A stretch of DNA of 64,000 bases, taken from the NCBI GenBank assembly GCA_016715425.1, contig JADKAC010000001.1, positions 124,001 to 188,000 of the forward strand, written 5' to 3'. Under the pieces are notes generated by a model that saw only the letters and a list, made by a program, of their open reading frames with translations, did no database searches and was not told the origin of the DNA. This DNA comes from Bacteroidota bacterium. GTDB lineage: Bacteria; Bacteroidota; Bacteroidia; Chitinophagales; BACL12. The position numbers and the translations under genes are program-made. How positions within the stretch are numbered: position 1 is the stretch's first letter; each line of letters begins with the position of its first letter. Below, piece after piece: positions 52,441-61,794 of this stretch.

Positions 52441-53589
52441 CCAACTCAAATAATAATCCTTCTCTTCAATACCCAATGCTTCTTCAGTTAATTGCAGTGG
52501 ATTAAACGGATCAATCATCACAGCCAATTCATGTGTTTCTTTTTTGCCAACACTTGCTTCATAAGTACCGGGATGCGGACCATGTGGAACTCCACCGGGA
52601 TGTAATGTAATCTGTCCACGCTCTACACTTTTTCTGCTCATAAAATCTCCATCTACATAATATAACAATTCATCGCTATCAATGTTGCTGTGATGATAAG
52701 GTGCAGGAATAGATAGTGGATGATAATCGTACATACGAGGAACAAAAGAACATATCACCATATTGCGGGCTGCGAATGTTTGGTGAATAGGAGGAGGCAA
52801 ATGCACACGACCTGTTATTGGTTGAAAATTATGAATGCTGAATGCATAAGGATACATATATCCATCCCAGCCAATTAAATCAAACGGATGATTTGCATAA
52901 TGATATGGATACATAACACCTTGCTTCTTAATAAGAAAAAAGAAATCACCTTTTTCATCATGCGTAATTAAATTCTGTGGTGTTTTAATATCACGTTCGC
53001 AGAAGGGTGCATGTTCTAATAACTGACCTACTTTATTTTGATAATGACTTGGAAAAGTAACCGGACTGAATGATTCAATAATCAGCAAACGATTTTTTTC
53101 ATCATTAAATTGAATCTGATAAACTATTCCTCTTGGTACAACAACATAGTCACCATATTCAAATGCAATTTCGCCAAATTCCGTAAGCAATTTACCACTG
53201 CCTTCGTGAATAAAAATTACTTCATCCGCATCTGCATTTTTATAAAAATAATCCGTCATAGATTTACGTGGTGCAGCAAGTGAAATATGCAAATCATTAT
53301 TCACCAATAATGTTTTACGACTCTTCAAATAATCATCTTCCGGTTGAATTTTAAACCCCTTAAAACTGCGGGGTTGTAAATGTTTACTCATAACTACTTT
53401 TGGCGCTACGCTAAAAGGTTCTCCCACTTGTTTAATCCGGGTTGGTGGATATAAATGATAGAGTAAAGAATAAATATTTGAAAATCCTTCGGTAGAAAAT
53501 AATTCTTCCTGATAAAGACTACCATCAGGTTTGCGAAATTGCGTATGTCTTGTGGGCGGTATTTGCCCAGCTTTTATATAGTATGCCAT
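52432..53589 (-). CDS. hmgA: Homogentisate 1,2-dioxygenase
   Basis: A 385-residue cupin-type iron dioxygenase opening the homogentisate ring to maleylacetoacetate. It begins MAYYIKAGQIPPTRHTQFR and contains SRSFKGF-like PRSFKGFKIQ, FIHEGSGKLLTEFGE, YPYHYANHPFDLIGWDG, HQTFAARNMVICSFVPR and HPGGVPHGPHPG, the last carrying metal-site His residues. The start ATG 53589 matches the family N-terminus and follows a TAACTTTG box by 15 bases. With hppD it covers two consecutive steps; fumarylacetoacetase is not in the window. Confidence 0.95.
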   Translation of the reverse strand: MAYYIKAGQIPPTRHTQFRKPDGSLYQEELFSTEGFSNIYSLLYHLYPPTRIKQVGEPFSVAPKVVMSKHLQPRSFKGFKIQPEDDYLKSRKTLLVNNDLHISLAAPRKSMTDYFYKNADADEVIFIHEGSGKLLTEFGEIAFEYGDYVVVPRGIVYQIQFNDEKNRLLIIESFSPVTFPSHYQNKVGQLLEHAPFCERDIKTPQNLITHDEKGDFFFLIKKQGVMYPYHYANHPFDLIGWDGYMYPYAFSIHNFQPITGRVHLPPPIHQTFAARNMVICSFVPRMYDYHPLSIPAPYHHSNIDSDELLYYVDGDFMSRKSVERGQITLHPGGVPHGPHPGTYEASVGKKETHELAVMIDPFNPLQLTEEALGIEEKDYYLSWLE

Positions 53590-53604
53590 GTTTATGCTTT
53601 TGTT

Positions 53605-53612
53605 CAAAGTTA
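53605..53612 (-). promoter_or_regulatory. TAnnTTTG promoter box, hmgA
   Basis: The minus strand reads TAACTTTG, 15 bases before ATG 53589; the longer reading frame upstream would overlap the promoter, so the downstream ATG is preferred. Confidence 0.6.
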
Positions 53613-53785
53613 AGGAATCAACCACGGAGTAAAATGGTGATTTTTATCAAATGCATAAATGGAGAAAAAAAGCCAGTATTAGTAAAGGGTATGTCGCTTA
53701 TATGTAAATAAATTTCTAATACTTTGGATAAAACAGATGCTAAAATATTTTAAGTGTTAAATTTATTTTTTTAAAAATTACTAAA

Positions 53786-56323
53786 ATGAAAATCCGAATT
53801 ACTCAAATTATTTTAATTGCAAGTGTATTTTTTCTTTTATTTTTTTCTCTAAAAGTAAATGCGCAATCCAGCAACGTAACTATTTATGATTTAGATACAC
53901 CACTCACAATTGTAATTGATGTGGCTCCACATTGGGATGGTGGGTATATGATGGCATGCAGAGGGGGAAATCCCGGTATTCCTTATGAGTTTTTTTTGTT
54001 GCGAACAGATCCTTATGGCAATATTATATTCAAGAAAACTTATTTGCGCAGCACCAATGCAACAGTAGTAAGATTAAAAGAAACTGCTGACGGTGGATTT
54101 TTATTATTTCATTATCAGAATAATCCTACTCCTTATAACACAGATTATCCTGCACTGATGAAAGTGGATGCAAATGGTGATTCTTTATGGATGAAATTAT
54201 ATCTTGACTATCCCATCAATGGTGAGTATGTGGATGTAAGCTGGACTGATGACGGTGGATTTATAGCAGGGTTTTTTAATAGCTATGCACCAGATGATAT
54301 TGTGGATTTAGTGAAAGTGGATTCTGATGGTGAAATTGAATGGGAAGAACAAATTTTGGAAGATCCATCACCCTATTATTTTGGTTTATTTACTGTAAGG
54401 CCAATTGAAGATAATTATGTGGTTGTTTTTTCTGAGGAAATTGATGATGTTATAATAGGGCAAGTGCAGTTATTCAGTTCCTCCGGAGAATTACTTGACA
54501 GCTATTCTCGTGAAGCATCATTTTCCGGGATACGAAGTGAATATCCTACAGGGTTTAATAACTCATTTTATTTATTAGAAGTGGTAAATGCCGATACATT
54601 AATCGGTTACCGGGTAAGCAGAATAAATGTAGACCTTGAAGAAATATGGCATCTTGATATCCCTTATGAATTTCTGGAAACTATTCGTACATATTCTGTA
54701 GATGATGCAGGTAATCTTGTTTTTGTTACACAGTCTACTACTGTAATTGATGATCATACTATGCACTTGTTTAAGGTTTCACATTCAGGAGAATTATTAT
54801 GGAGTAATACAATTGCTGACGATCTGGATTTAATTGGTGCAAAAACAAAATTTATACCCGATGGAAGAATTATAATTTCAGGATATTATACACCTGATTT
54901 TGTTTCGTTTAAAGGCATGGTTTCTCTTGCAGATCAATTAGGAAATTTACACTATTCCACTTTACAGGGAAATATATTTTATGATATGAATGGCAATGAT
55001 GAAAAAGACAGTGGTGAACCGGGTATTCCGGATTTAATTGTGCAAAATGTTCCTGGAAGCTTATATGGCGTAAGCAATGAAAATGGTGACTATAAAATTC
55101 ATGTTTTTGATACTGCAGAGTATCAGATTTCAACAGACACACCTTTATATTTCAGTTTAAGTTATCCTGATGATTTTCATACAGTAATTGTAGATACACC
55201 TTATGATTCAATTAATAATCTTGATTTTGCCTTCGTTGCTGATGAACTTGTATCAGATATTTCGGTGCATTTAAATAATTCAATGCTTACACCCGGCTCG
55301 GTTAATCATTATCAATTAACTATTAATAATTTCGGAACTATAGCGGCAACTGCACCGGATTTAAATTTATCCATACCGGAATTTCTTTCAATAGATTCTT
55401 CTTCAAATATTTTTATTGATTCTATTGTTCCTGACCTTAAATGGTCGCTGTTGGATTTATCTCCGTTTGCAGAAATACAAGTTGATTTATATTGTTCCTC
55501 AGTATTTGATACTCTATGGATTGACTCAGTTGTTACATCAATTGCGTCTGTTAACAGCTTAACGGAAGATGCTAATATTTTAAATAATACAGATACACTT
55601 AACCAAATCGTTTACTCAAGTTTTGATCCTAATATCATTTCTGTTTCACCCTTACCTGAACAACCTTCCGGATTCACCAACCCTGCAATTGAAACTTTAG
55701 AATATACTATCGAATTTCAAAATACAGGAAACTATCCTGCGCATTTTGTGCATTTGGAAAATCAATTACCTGAAGAATTACAAGTGTTATCTTTTCGGAT
55801 GTTAGCTTCCAGTCATCCTTACAATATCGAGTTGGACAATTCCGGATTAATTAACTGGTATTTTAATGATATTATTTTACCCGATTCTTCTGAAAATTAT
55901 TTGGAGAGTATGGGTTTTGTAACTTATGCAATTGATGTGGTTCCAGACTTATCTTTAGGAACTACAATTATTAATAGCGCAGAAATTTACTTCGACAATA
56001 ATCCGCCGGTGTTTACCAATAATGCAATTACGATTTTGGATACTGTTGTAGGTACAAATGTTGAAAATAATTTTGATGATAAAATTCAATTGCTAACTCT
56101 GTATCCGAATCCTGCAACTTCTACTATTTGTTGGCAACAAGAAAATCAAGTGCAACAAATTTCAATATTTTCCTTAGTAGGTGAATTAGTTTTCTTTAAA
56201 ATAAATATTGAAAATAATTGCATTGATATAACAGCATTGCCTCAGGGAATTTATGTATATCGAATAACAACTGGGGATGGAATGGAACAACAGGGAAAAA
56301 TAATTAAATCTGACGTCTGGTAA
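53786..56323 (+). CDS. Large secreted protein with SdrD-B/DUF11-like domains and T9SS sorting domain
   Basis: 845 residues: signal peptide (to KVNAQ), an N-terminal propeller-like region with DGGFLLFHY and DGGFIAGFF blades (about 30-390), and an SdrD-B-like domain (GNIFYDMNGNDEKDSGEPGI). Then come a DUF11-like domain and a second DUF11-like module with FDPNIISVSPLPEQ and EIYFDNNPPVFTNNA (DUF7619-type). A C-terminal T9SS type A domain follows (LYPNPATSTICW, LPQGIYVYRI). It is predicted to be cell-surface or secreted. Its 3' end overlaps the convergent proline dehydrogenase gene by 20 bases. Confidence 0.86.
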   Translation: MKIRITQIILIASVFFLLFFSLKVNAQSSNVTIYDLDTPLTIVIDVAPHWDGGYMMACRGGNPGIPYEFFLLRTDPYGNIIFKKTYLRSTNATVVRLKETADGGFLLFHYQNNPTPYNTDYPALMKVDANGDSLWMKLYLDYPINGEYVDVSWTDDGGFIAGFFNSYAPDDIVDLVKVDSDGEIEWEEQILEDPSPYYFGLFTVRPIEDNYVVVFSEEIDDVIIGQVQLFSSSGELLDSYSREASFSGIRSEYPTGFNNSFYLLEVVNADTLIGYRVSRINVDLEEIWHLDIPYEFLETIRTYSVDDAGNLVFVTQSTTVIDDHTMHLFKVSHSGELLWSNTIADDLDLIGAKTKFIPDGRIIISGYYTPDFVSFKGMVSLADQLGNLHYSTLQGNIFYDMNGNDEKDSGEPGIPDLIVQNVPGSLYGVSNENGDYKIHVFDTAEYQISTDTPLYFSLSYPDDFHTVIVDTPYDSINNLDFAFVADELVSDISVHLNNSMLTPGSVNHYQLTINNFGTIAATAPDLNLSIPEFLSIDSSSNIFIDSIVPDLKWSLLDLSPFAEIQVDLYCSSVFDTLWIDSVVTSIASVNSLTEDANILNNTDTLNQIVYSSFDPNIISVSPLPEQPSGFTNPAIETLEYTIEFQNTGNYPAHFVHLENQLPEELQVLSFRMLASSHPYNIELDNSGLINWYFNDIILPDSSENYLESMGFVTYAIDVVPDLSLGTTIINSAEIYFDNNPPVFTNNAITILDTVVGTNVENNFDDKIQLLTLYPNPATSTICWQQENQVQQISIFSLVGELVFFKINIENNCIDITALPQGIYVYRITTGDGMEQQGKIIKSDVW

Positions 56324-57512
56324 TTTCCTTATGAATCAAATTTAAATCTCTGCTCATTTGTCCGGCTACAGAAGTATTTTCTTCTGCACGACGCATTAAG
56401 TAAGGCATAACATCTAATACAGGACCATACGGTAAATATTTAGTTACGTTGAAACCCGCTTTTGCAAGATTATAGGTTATCTGGTCATTCATACCATACA
56501 ATTGTGAAAACCAAAAATGAGAATGGTCTCTTGCAATATTTCTCTTATCCATTTCTGTAGCAAGTAATAAAGCACTTTTTTCGTTGTGAGTTGCAGCACA
56601 AAAACCAATCTGTTCTTTATTATCTAATGCAAGAATTATTACGGCATCATAATCACGATCGGTAGCTGCTTTATCCGGCTGAATTGGTGAAGGATATCCC
56701 ATATCGGCAGCTCGTTTTCTTTCCTTCTCCATATATGCGCCACGCACAGGTTTCAAACCTAAAATGTAATTATGTTTTTTCGCATCTTCTAAAGAACGTT
56801 TGCAAAATTCCAATCTGTCGTGCCGATACATTTGTGGTGTGCTGAATACTACTGCTTTTTCTTTATTGTATGTGCGCATTAAATCAAAAGTAAGTTCATC
56901 CACCGGATCCTGAATCCATGTTTCTTCTGCATCAATAAACAATCCGATCCCGGCATCTTTTGCATGTGAAGCTATCTGATGCATACGCTCATACAACTGT
57001 TGTTTTTCTTTTTCTTCTTCTGCATGTAAAACTTCACTCTTCTGCATTTTTTCTAATAATGCAAAACGCACTAAGCCGGTTATTTTACTGCTGATAAATG
57101 GAATATTCGGATTGCCTTTTGCAAACTGAATAGTATGGAGCAATTGTGATTTAGTGCGCTCAAATTCTGCTTCATTTTCTTTTCCTTCCACACCATAATC
57201 CAATATGGTTTTTATATTATAATTTTTCAGAGTATCTATTACATGTCGGGTTTCTTCTAAAGTTTCACCACCACAAAATTGTTTATAGATAGTAGCCTTT
57301 ATAAGCCCCTTTACAGGCAATCCGTATTTTATGGCAAACATGGTCGCTTTAATTCCTATGCTCACCAATGTGTTGTTATTCATTAATTTAAAAAGCCGAT
57401 ATTCCTGCTTCAGTTCAGAATTTGTTTTGCCCGAAAAGGCAATGGAAGTATCATCAAAAGAAAAAGAATCCACAGTAAATATTTTGATGCAAATATACAT
57501 GTGCAATCGCAT
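56304..57512 (-). CDS. Proline dehydrogenase
   Basis: A 402-residue FAD-dependent (beta-alpha)8 proline dehydrogenase, oxidising proline to pyrroline-5-carboxylate. Characteristic segments are SFDDTSIAFSGKTN at the N-terminus, LDYGVEG, FIDAEETWIQDP, GLKPVRGAYMEKERKRA and YLPYGP near the end. Together with pruA (42604-44232) it completes proline-to-glutamate conversion; in this genome the two are separate genes about 12 kb apart. A second start at Met5 is possible. Confidence 0.95.
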   Translation of the reverse strand: MRLHMYICIKIFTVDSFSFDDTSIAFSGKTNSELKQEYRLFKLMNNNTLVSIGIKATMFAIKYGLPVKGLIKATIYKQFCGGETLEETRHVIDTLKNYNIKTILDYGVEGKENEAEFERTKSQLLHTIQFAKGNPNIPFISSKITGLVRFALLEKMQKSEVLHAEEEKEKQQLYERMHQIASHAKDAGIGLFIDAEETWIQDPVDELTFDLMRTYNKEKAVVFSTPQMYRHDRLEFCKRSLEDAKKHNYILGLKPVRGAYMEKERKRAADMGYPSPIQPDKAATDRDYDAVIILALDNKEQIGFCAATHNEKSALLLATEMDKRNIARDHSHFWFSQLYGMNDQITYNLAKAGFNVTKYLPYGPVLDVMPYLMRRAEENTSVAGQMSRDLNLIHKEITRRQI

Positions 57513-57559
57513 AGATATTGAAGCCTATATCACAGTGAGATACATTGTAATTTAGCAGA

Positions 57560-58870
57560 ATGAATTACATGAAAATTTTGATGCTTTTATTTACAGTGGT
57601 TTCACTTGAAACGGGAATAGCACAATCTTATACCAACTATATCACCGGCGATAGTGCAGATGTGGTAACCATTCCCTTACCCGGAATTGTATTGGCAGGC
57701 GGTGCCACCGACAATGATGATGCAATGATTTGGATGTTGCAACGGGCAGCCGGAGGTGATGTGTTGGTGATTCGTGCTTCGGGTGAAGATGGGTATAATG
57801 ATTATTTCTTTTCGGATTTAGGAGTGGAAGTAAATAGTGTGGAAACCATTGTTTTTAATTCTTCAGATGCATCTTATGATGAATATGTATTACAGCAATT
57901 AGAAAATTGCGAACTGCTATTTATTGCCGGTGGCGATCAATGGGATTATGTTTCCATGTGGCGCAATACTCCTGTGGAGGATAAAATAAAATATTTGATT
58001 CACGATAAAAAAATAACTATCGGTGGAACCAGCGCCGGATGTGCAATAATGGGTGATGCTTATTTTTCTGCAGAGTTTGGTACAGTTACTTCTGCGCAAT
58101 CTCTCAGCAATCCTTATCATCCTGCAATGGCAATTGGTTATCATGATTTTATTGATCATGCAATTTTATTAAATACAATTACCGATACACATTATAATAA
58201 TCCCGACAGACAAGGAAGGCATGCTGCTTTTCTTGCAAGATTAGTTACCGACTTTTCCATTCCTGCAAAAGGTATTGGTGTGAATGAATATACCGCAGTT
58301 TGTATTGATGAAAATAATTTGGCAAGAGTGTTTGGAGATTATCCTGACTATGAAGATTTCGCATATTTTATTCAGACGAATTGCATTGAAGATAATATTC
58401 CTGAAACTTGTGAATCGGGAAATGATCTTACCTGGATTGCAGAAGAACAAGCAATTAAAGTTGCAATAATAGCAGGCACAACAGACGGCAGTAATTATTT
58501 CGATTTGAATGACTGGCAAACTGCAAATTCTGTTTTTGCATGGCAGGATTGGTGGATAGATAATGGTGAATTAGAAATACTTTCAGAAAGCACTCCTGCT
58601 GATTGCAATGCAGTTACTAATATTTCTGAATCAAAAGGAAATAGTATTTCTGTTTATCCCAATCCGGCAAGTGATTATATTGTAGTGAAAAATATTACGG
58701 ACGATATGCAAATAATGCTATATGATATTTTTGGGAAACAAATTGCAGATGAAATAGTGGGTGTAAATAACTATATCACATTTGATTTAAAAGCTTTTAC
58801 TCCCGGGATGTATTTTATATTTGTTCAGAATGGAATACAAAATAAAATGTTTGCTTTTCAAAAAATATAA
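57560..58870 (+). CDS. Secreted cyanophycinase-like S51 peptidase with T9SS sorting domain
   Basis: 436 residues: signal peptide (to TGIAQ, residue 21), an S51-family cyanophycinase domain and a C-terminal T9SS type A domain (SVYPNPASDYIVVKN, FTPGMYFIFVQNG). The nucleophile motif GGTSAGC (Ser158), LAGGATDND and FIAGGDQWDY match cyanophycinase. The family cleaves cyanophycin (Asp-Arg polymer) or related beta-aspartyl bonds. Export by T9SS would place the enzyme outside the cell, suggesting use of polymer from other cells. Divergent from proline dehydrogenase across 47 bases. Confidence 0.92.
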   Translation: MNYMKILMLLFTVVSLETGIAQSYTNYITGDSADVVTIPLPGIVLAGGATDNDDAMIWMLQRAAGGDVLVIRASGEDGYNDYFFSDLGVEVNSVETIVFNSSDASYDEYVLQQLENCELLFIAGGDQWDYVSMWRNTPVEDKIKYLIHDKKITIGGTSAGCAIMGDAYFSAEFGTVTSAQSLSNPYHPAMAIGYHDFIDHAILLNTITDTHYNNPDRQGRHAAFLARLVTDFSIPAKGIGVNEYTAVCIDENNLARVFGDYPDYEDFAYFIQTNCIEDNIPETCESGNDLTWIAEEQAIKVAIIAGTTDGSNYFDLNDWQTANSVFAWQDWWIDNGELEILSESTPADCNAVTNISESKGNSISVYPNPASDYIVVKNITDDMQIMLYDIFGKQIADEIVGVNNYITFDLKAFTPGMYFIFVQNGIQNKMFAFQKI

Positions 58871-58880
58871 AAAATATTAA

Positions 58881-59525
58881 ATGAAAATTCCTGATCGAAA
58901 AATATTGAAAACATTGTATTGGATTCATGCTGCAATCCGAAAGGATGTGGTACGCTTAGAAACGATTGTAATTAAATTGGACTTATATAACGCAAACGGA
59001 ATGCGCTATGCACAACACTGGTTTCAACATCATGTAAAAGCAATGCACCATCATCATCATCTGGAAAAGGATTTTCTCACTTTTGAATTACACAAACACT
59101 TATCAGATTCTAAAACAAAAATGGATTTGTTAGAACGACAGTATAATGATTGTACTAAATGCATGCATATTATTGATGATTCATTTAAATTATTGACAAT
59201 GGATAATGATGATGCAGCGGAAAAAGAAAAATTAAAACAATCCATACTAAAATATGGAGATGCTATTGCGTCTCTTTTAAAACAAAAGGAATTGCTGATA
59301 GAAAAAATAGTGGCAAATGTAAAAGAAGAAGAAATACTTAATTTAGATCAGAAATTTATTGAAACTATGCCACTAGAAATTAAAGTGCATACACTTCCCT
59401 GGATATTTGATGCAATGGCCGAAAATGACAAAAATGATTTAATGAACAGGTTGCCTTTTAAAACTAAACTGATGTATAATTTTAGATTAAAATCAAAATA
59501 TAATAAACTAGTAAGTAGCCTGTAA
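58881..59525 (+). CDS. Hemerythrin-like domain protein
   Basis: A 214-residue helical protein with an N-terminal hemerythrin HHE-type region: WIHAAIRKDVVRLE (His16), HWFQHHVKAMHHHHHLEKDF and later Glu/His residues in helix positions. It could bind a di-iron centre and sense or carry oxygen or nitric oxide; the ligand set cannot be confirmed by eye. It lies 10 bases after the cyanophycinase gene and 2 bases before tspO, suggesting one transcript. Confidence 0.78.
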   Translation: MKIPDRKILKTLYWIHAAIRKDVVRLETIVIKLDLYNANGMRYAQHWFQHHVKAMHHHHHLEKDFLTFELHKHLSDSKTKMDLLERQYNDCTKCMHIIDDSFKLLTMDNDDAAEKEKLKQSILKYGDAIASLLKQKELLIEKIVANVKEEEILNLDQKFIETMPLEIKVHTLPWIFDAMAENDKNDLMNRLPFKTKLMYNFRLKSKYNKLVSSL

Positions 59526-59527
59526 TT

Positions 59528-60001
59528 ATGAAAATAACAAGACTAATTCTTTGCGTTTTTCTTTGTGTAATCGTTGGCAGTGTCAGCGGATTTTTTACCG
59601 TTGGTGAAATTGAGGGTTGGTATGCTACATTGAATAAACCCGGTTTAAATCCACCAAATTGGATTTTCGGTCCGGTATGGACATTATTATATATCATGAT
59701 GGGTGTTGCACTTTATTTTTTTTGGATTACAAAATCAGAAAAAAATAAGCGCAGTGGATATGTTTTATTTTATATTCAATTGGCGTTAAATTTTTTGTGG
59801 AGTCTGTTTTTTTTCAAAATGCATAATCCTATAATTGCATTGGTGGACATCGTGTTATTAATTATTACAATTCTTACAACGATGTTTTTATTTCGGAAAA
59901 TATCGGTTAACGCATTTTATCTTTTAATACCTTATCTGTTGTGGGTTTGTTTTGCTACATGGCTGAATTATCAGATAATACAATTAAATCCCGGCATTTA
60001 A
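59528..60001 (+). CDS. tspO: TspO/MBR family membrane protein
   Basis: 157 residues with five predicted membrane helices and the TspO hallmarks WYATLNKPGLNPPNWIFGPVW (residues near 31-50, in two pieces around Pro), NFLWSLFFF and LPYLLWVCFATWLNY. TspO proteins bind tetrapyrroles and other ligands and take part in stress-related signalling or porphyrin handling. It follows the hemerythrin-like gene by 2 bases; both could relate to haem, iron or oxygen (inference). Confidence 0.95.
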   Translation: MKITRLILCVFLCVIVGSVSGFFTVGEIEGWYATLNKPGLNPPNWIFGPVWTLLYIMMGVALYFFWITKSEKNKRSGYVLFYIQLALNFLWSLFFFKMHNPIIALVDIVLLIITILTTMFLFRKISVNAFYLLIPYLLWVCFATWLNYQIIQLNPGI

Positions 60002-60060
60002 TTTCTGCATTTGCTTAATGCGCAGTGCATATCTGCCTTAGTATTTCTATCTTTATGACT

Positions 60061-61785
60061 ATGCAAAGTTTTGTTGTATCTGCGAGAAAATACCGCCCTG
60101 CCACCTGGGACGATGTGATAGGGCAGGAGCATGTGGTTACTACATTGCGCAATGCAATTAAAAATAATCATCTTGCACAATCCTTTTTATTCTGTGGGCC
60201 AAGAGGTGTAGGTAAAACTACTTGTGCAAGAATTTTAGCTAAAACAATTAATTGCGAAAATCTGCAGCCCGACGGAGAGGCTTGCGATACATGCGAATCT
60301 TGTAAATCATTTCGACAAAATGCATCTTTTAATATCCATGAAATTGATGCGGCTTCCAATAATTCTGTAGAAGATATTCGCAGCCTCACAGATCAGGTGC
60401 GATATGCGCCTCAAGAAGGAAAGTATAAGATTTATATTATTGATGAAGTACACATGTTATCCGCAGCGGCATTTAATGCATTTCTAAAAACATTGGAAGA
60501 ACCGCCGGCGTATGTAAAATTTATTCTTGCAACTACAGAAAAACATAAAATTATTCCCACCATACTTTCACGTTGTCAGATTTTTGATTTCAATCGCATT
60601 CATGTAAAAGATATGATTAAGCAGTTGAAAAAGATTTGCAAAAGTGAAGATGTGAATTGTGAAGATGAAGCTATTCATTTAATTGCGCAAAAAGCGGATG
60701 GTGCCATGCGGGATGCACTTTCTATTTTTGATCGCATCACCACATTTGCGGGAAAAAATATTACTGGAAAGGATGTAATTGAAAATCTGAATATTTTAGA
60801 TTATACTTATTATTTTAAAATTACTGATGCATTATTAGCGGAAGATGCCGCTTCAGTATTATTATATTTTGATGAGATAATTTCCAAAGGTTTTGATGGT
60901 GATACATTTCTGATTGGTTTATCAGAACATTTCAGAAACTTACTTGTGTGCAAAGATCCAAAGACAATTAAATTGTTAGAACTCAGTGAAACTGTTATTG
61001 AAAAATATCAGCATCAATCGGAAATTGTTTCTGCTTCATTTTTACTCAGCGGATTAAATATTTTAAATCAAGCAGATGTACAATATCGCATAAGTAAAAA
61101 CAAACGCTTACATGTAGAGCTGGCACTGTTGAAATTATGTTATATCCACGGCGCTATTCATACTTATCAAACAGAAGGAACTTTACCGGAAAAAAAAACT
61201 CCGGTAGTTAAAACTCCAAAACAATTTTCACCGGAAAAAGTAAAAACAGAAACTACATCTGAAGAAAAAGCGGAATATATTCCTGAAAAGAAAAAAGAAA
61301 TATTACATTCTGCAGAAACGGTGAGCATGCCTAAAAAAGGGAGTTTAAGACAAAACATTCTCAATAAAAATTCAGAAATATCCGCAGAGAATAAAGAAGA
61401 AATAAAGCTCGATAAAAAAACGGTTATACCTGAGTTATTTATTTTAGCTTGGAAGGAATATGCAGATAGTATTCGCAGTGATTTGCAAAGAGTAGCAGTA
61501 TTAATGGATCATGCAGTGTTGACATTTAGCAATGAAGCAGAAATAAGTATTGGATTGGATTCGCAGGTGGAAATAAATATTATGCAAACGCATATCACCG
61601 ATTTAAAATCATTTTTGTACGATGCAATTGACAATAATACTTTTGACATTCAGTTAAACGTAATTGAAAAAACAAAAGCAGCAAAACGTCCTTATACTGC
61701 TATTGAAAAATTTAAAAAAATGGCAGAAGCAAATCCATTGATACAAGAAATAAAAGATACACTTGGTTTCGAATTAGATTATTAA
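60061..61785 (+). CDS. dnaX: DNA polymerase III gamma/tau subunit
   Basis: 575 residues from ATG 60061. The clamp-loader AAA+ domain starts MQSFVVSARKYRPATWDDVI and has GPRGVGKTT (Walker A), the zinc-binding CEACDTCESC-type cysteines, IIDEVHML (Walker B) and the SRC sensor motif. Domain III follows, then a Lys/Glu-rich linker (about 370-460) and a tau-type C-terminus. No internal programmed frameshift signal was identified. ATG 60061 rather than 60055 is preferred: TATCTTTA, a near-promoter box, overlaps 60055, and the family starts at MxxFVVSARKYRP. Confidence 0.96.
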   Translation: MQSFVVSARKYRPATWDDVIGQEHVVTTLRNAIKNNHLAQSFLFCGPRGVGKTTCARILAKTINCENLQPDGEACDTCESCKSFRQNASFNIHEIDAASNNSVEDIRSLTDQVRYAPQEGKYKIYIIDEVHMLSAAAFNAFLKTLEEPPAYVKFILATTEKHKIIPTILSRCQIFDFNRIHVKDMIKQLKKICKSEDVNCEDEAIHLIAQKADGAMRDALSIFDRITTFAGKNITGKDVIENLNILDYTYYFKITDALLAEDAASVLLYFDEIISKGFDGDTFLIGLSEHFRNLLVCKDPKTIKLLELSETVIEKYQHQSEIVSASFLLSGLNILNQADVQYRISKNKRLHVELALLKLCYIHGAIHTYQTEGTLPEKKTPVVKTPKQFSPEKVKTETTSEEKAEYIPEKKKEILHSAETVSMPKKGSLRQNILNKNSEISAENKEEIKLDKKTVIPELFILAWKEYADSIRSDLQRVAVLMDHAVLTFSNEAEISIGLDSQVEINIMQTHITDLKSFLYDAIDNNTFDIQLNVIEKTKAAKRPYTAIEKFKKMAEANPLIQEIKDTLGFELDY

Positions 61786-61794
61786 ACAACAATT

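Noticed and set aside
60061..61785. Programmed frameshift producing a short gamma form of DnaX
   Set aside because: The A-rich codons in the linker (for example around 61188-61198) were considered, but no slippery heptamer with an adjacent stop and stem was convincing by eye.
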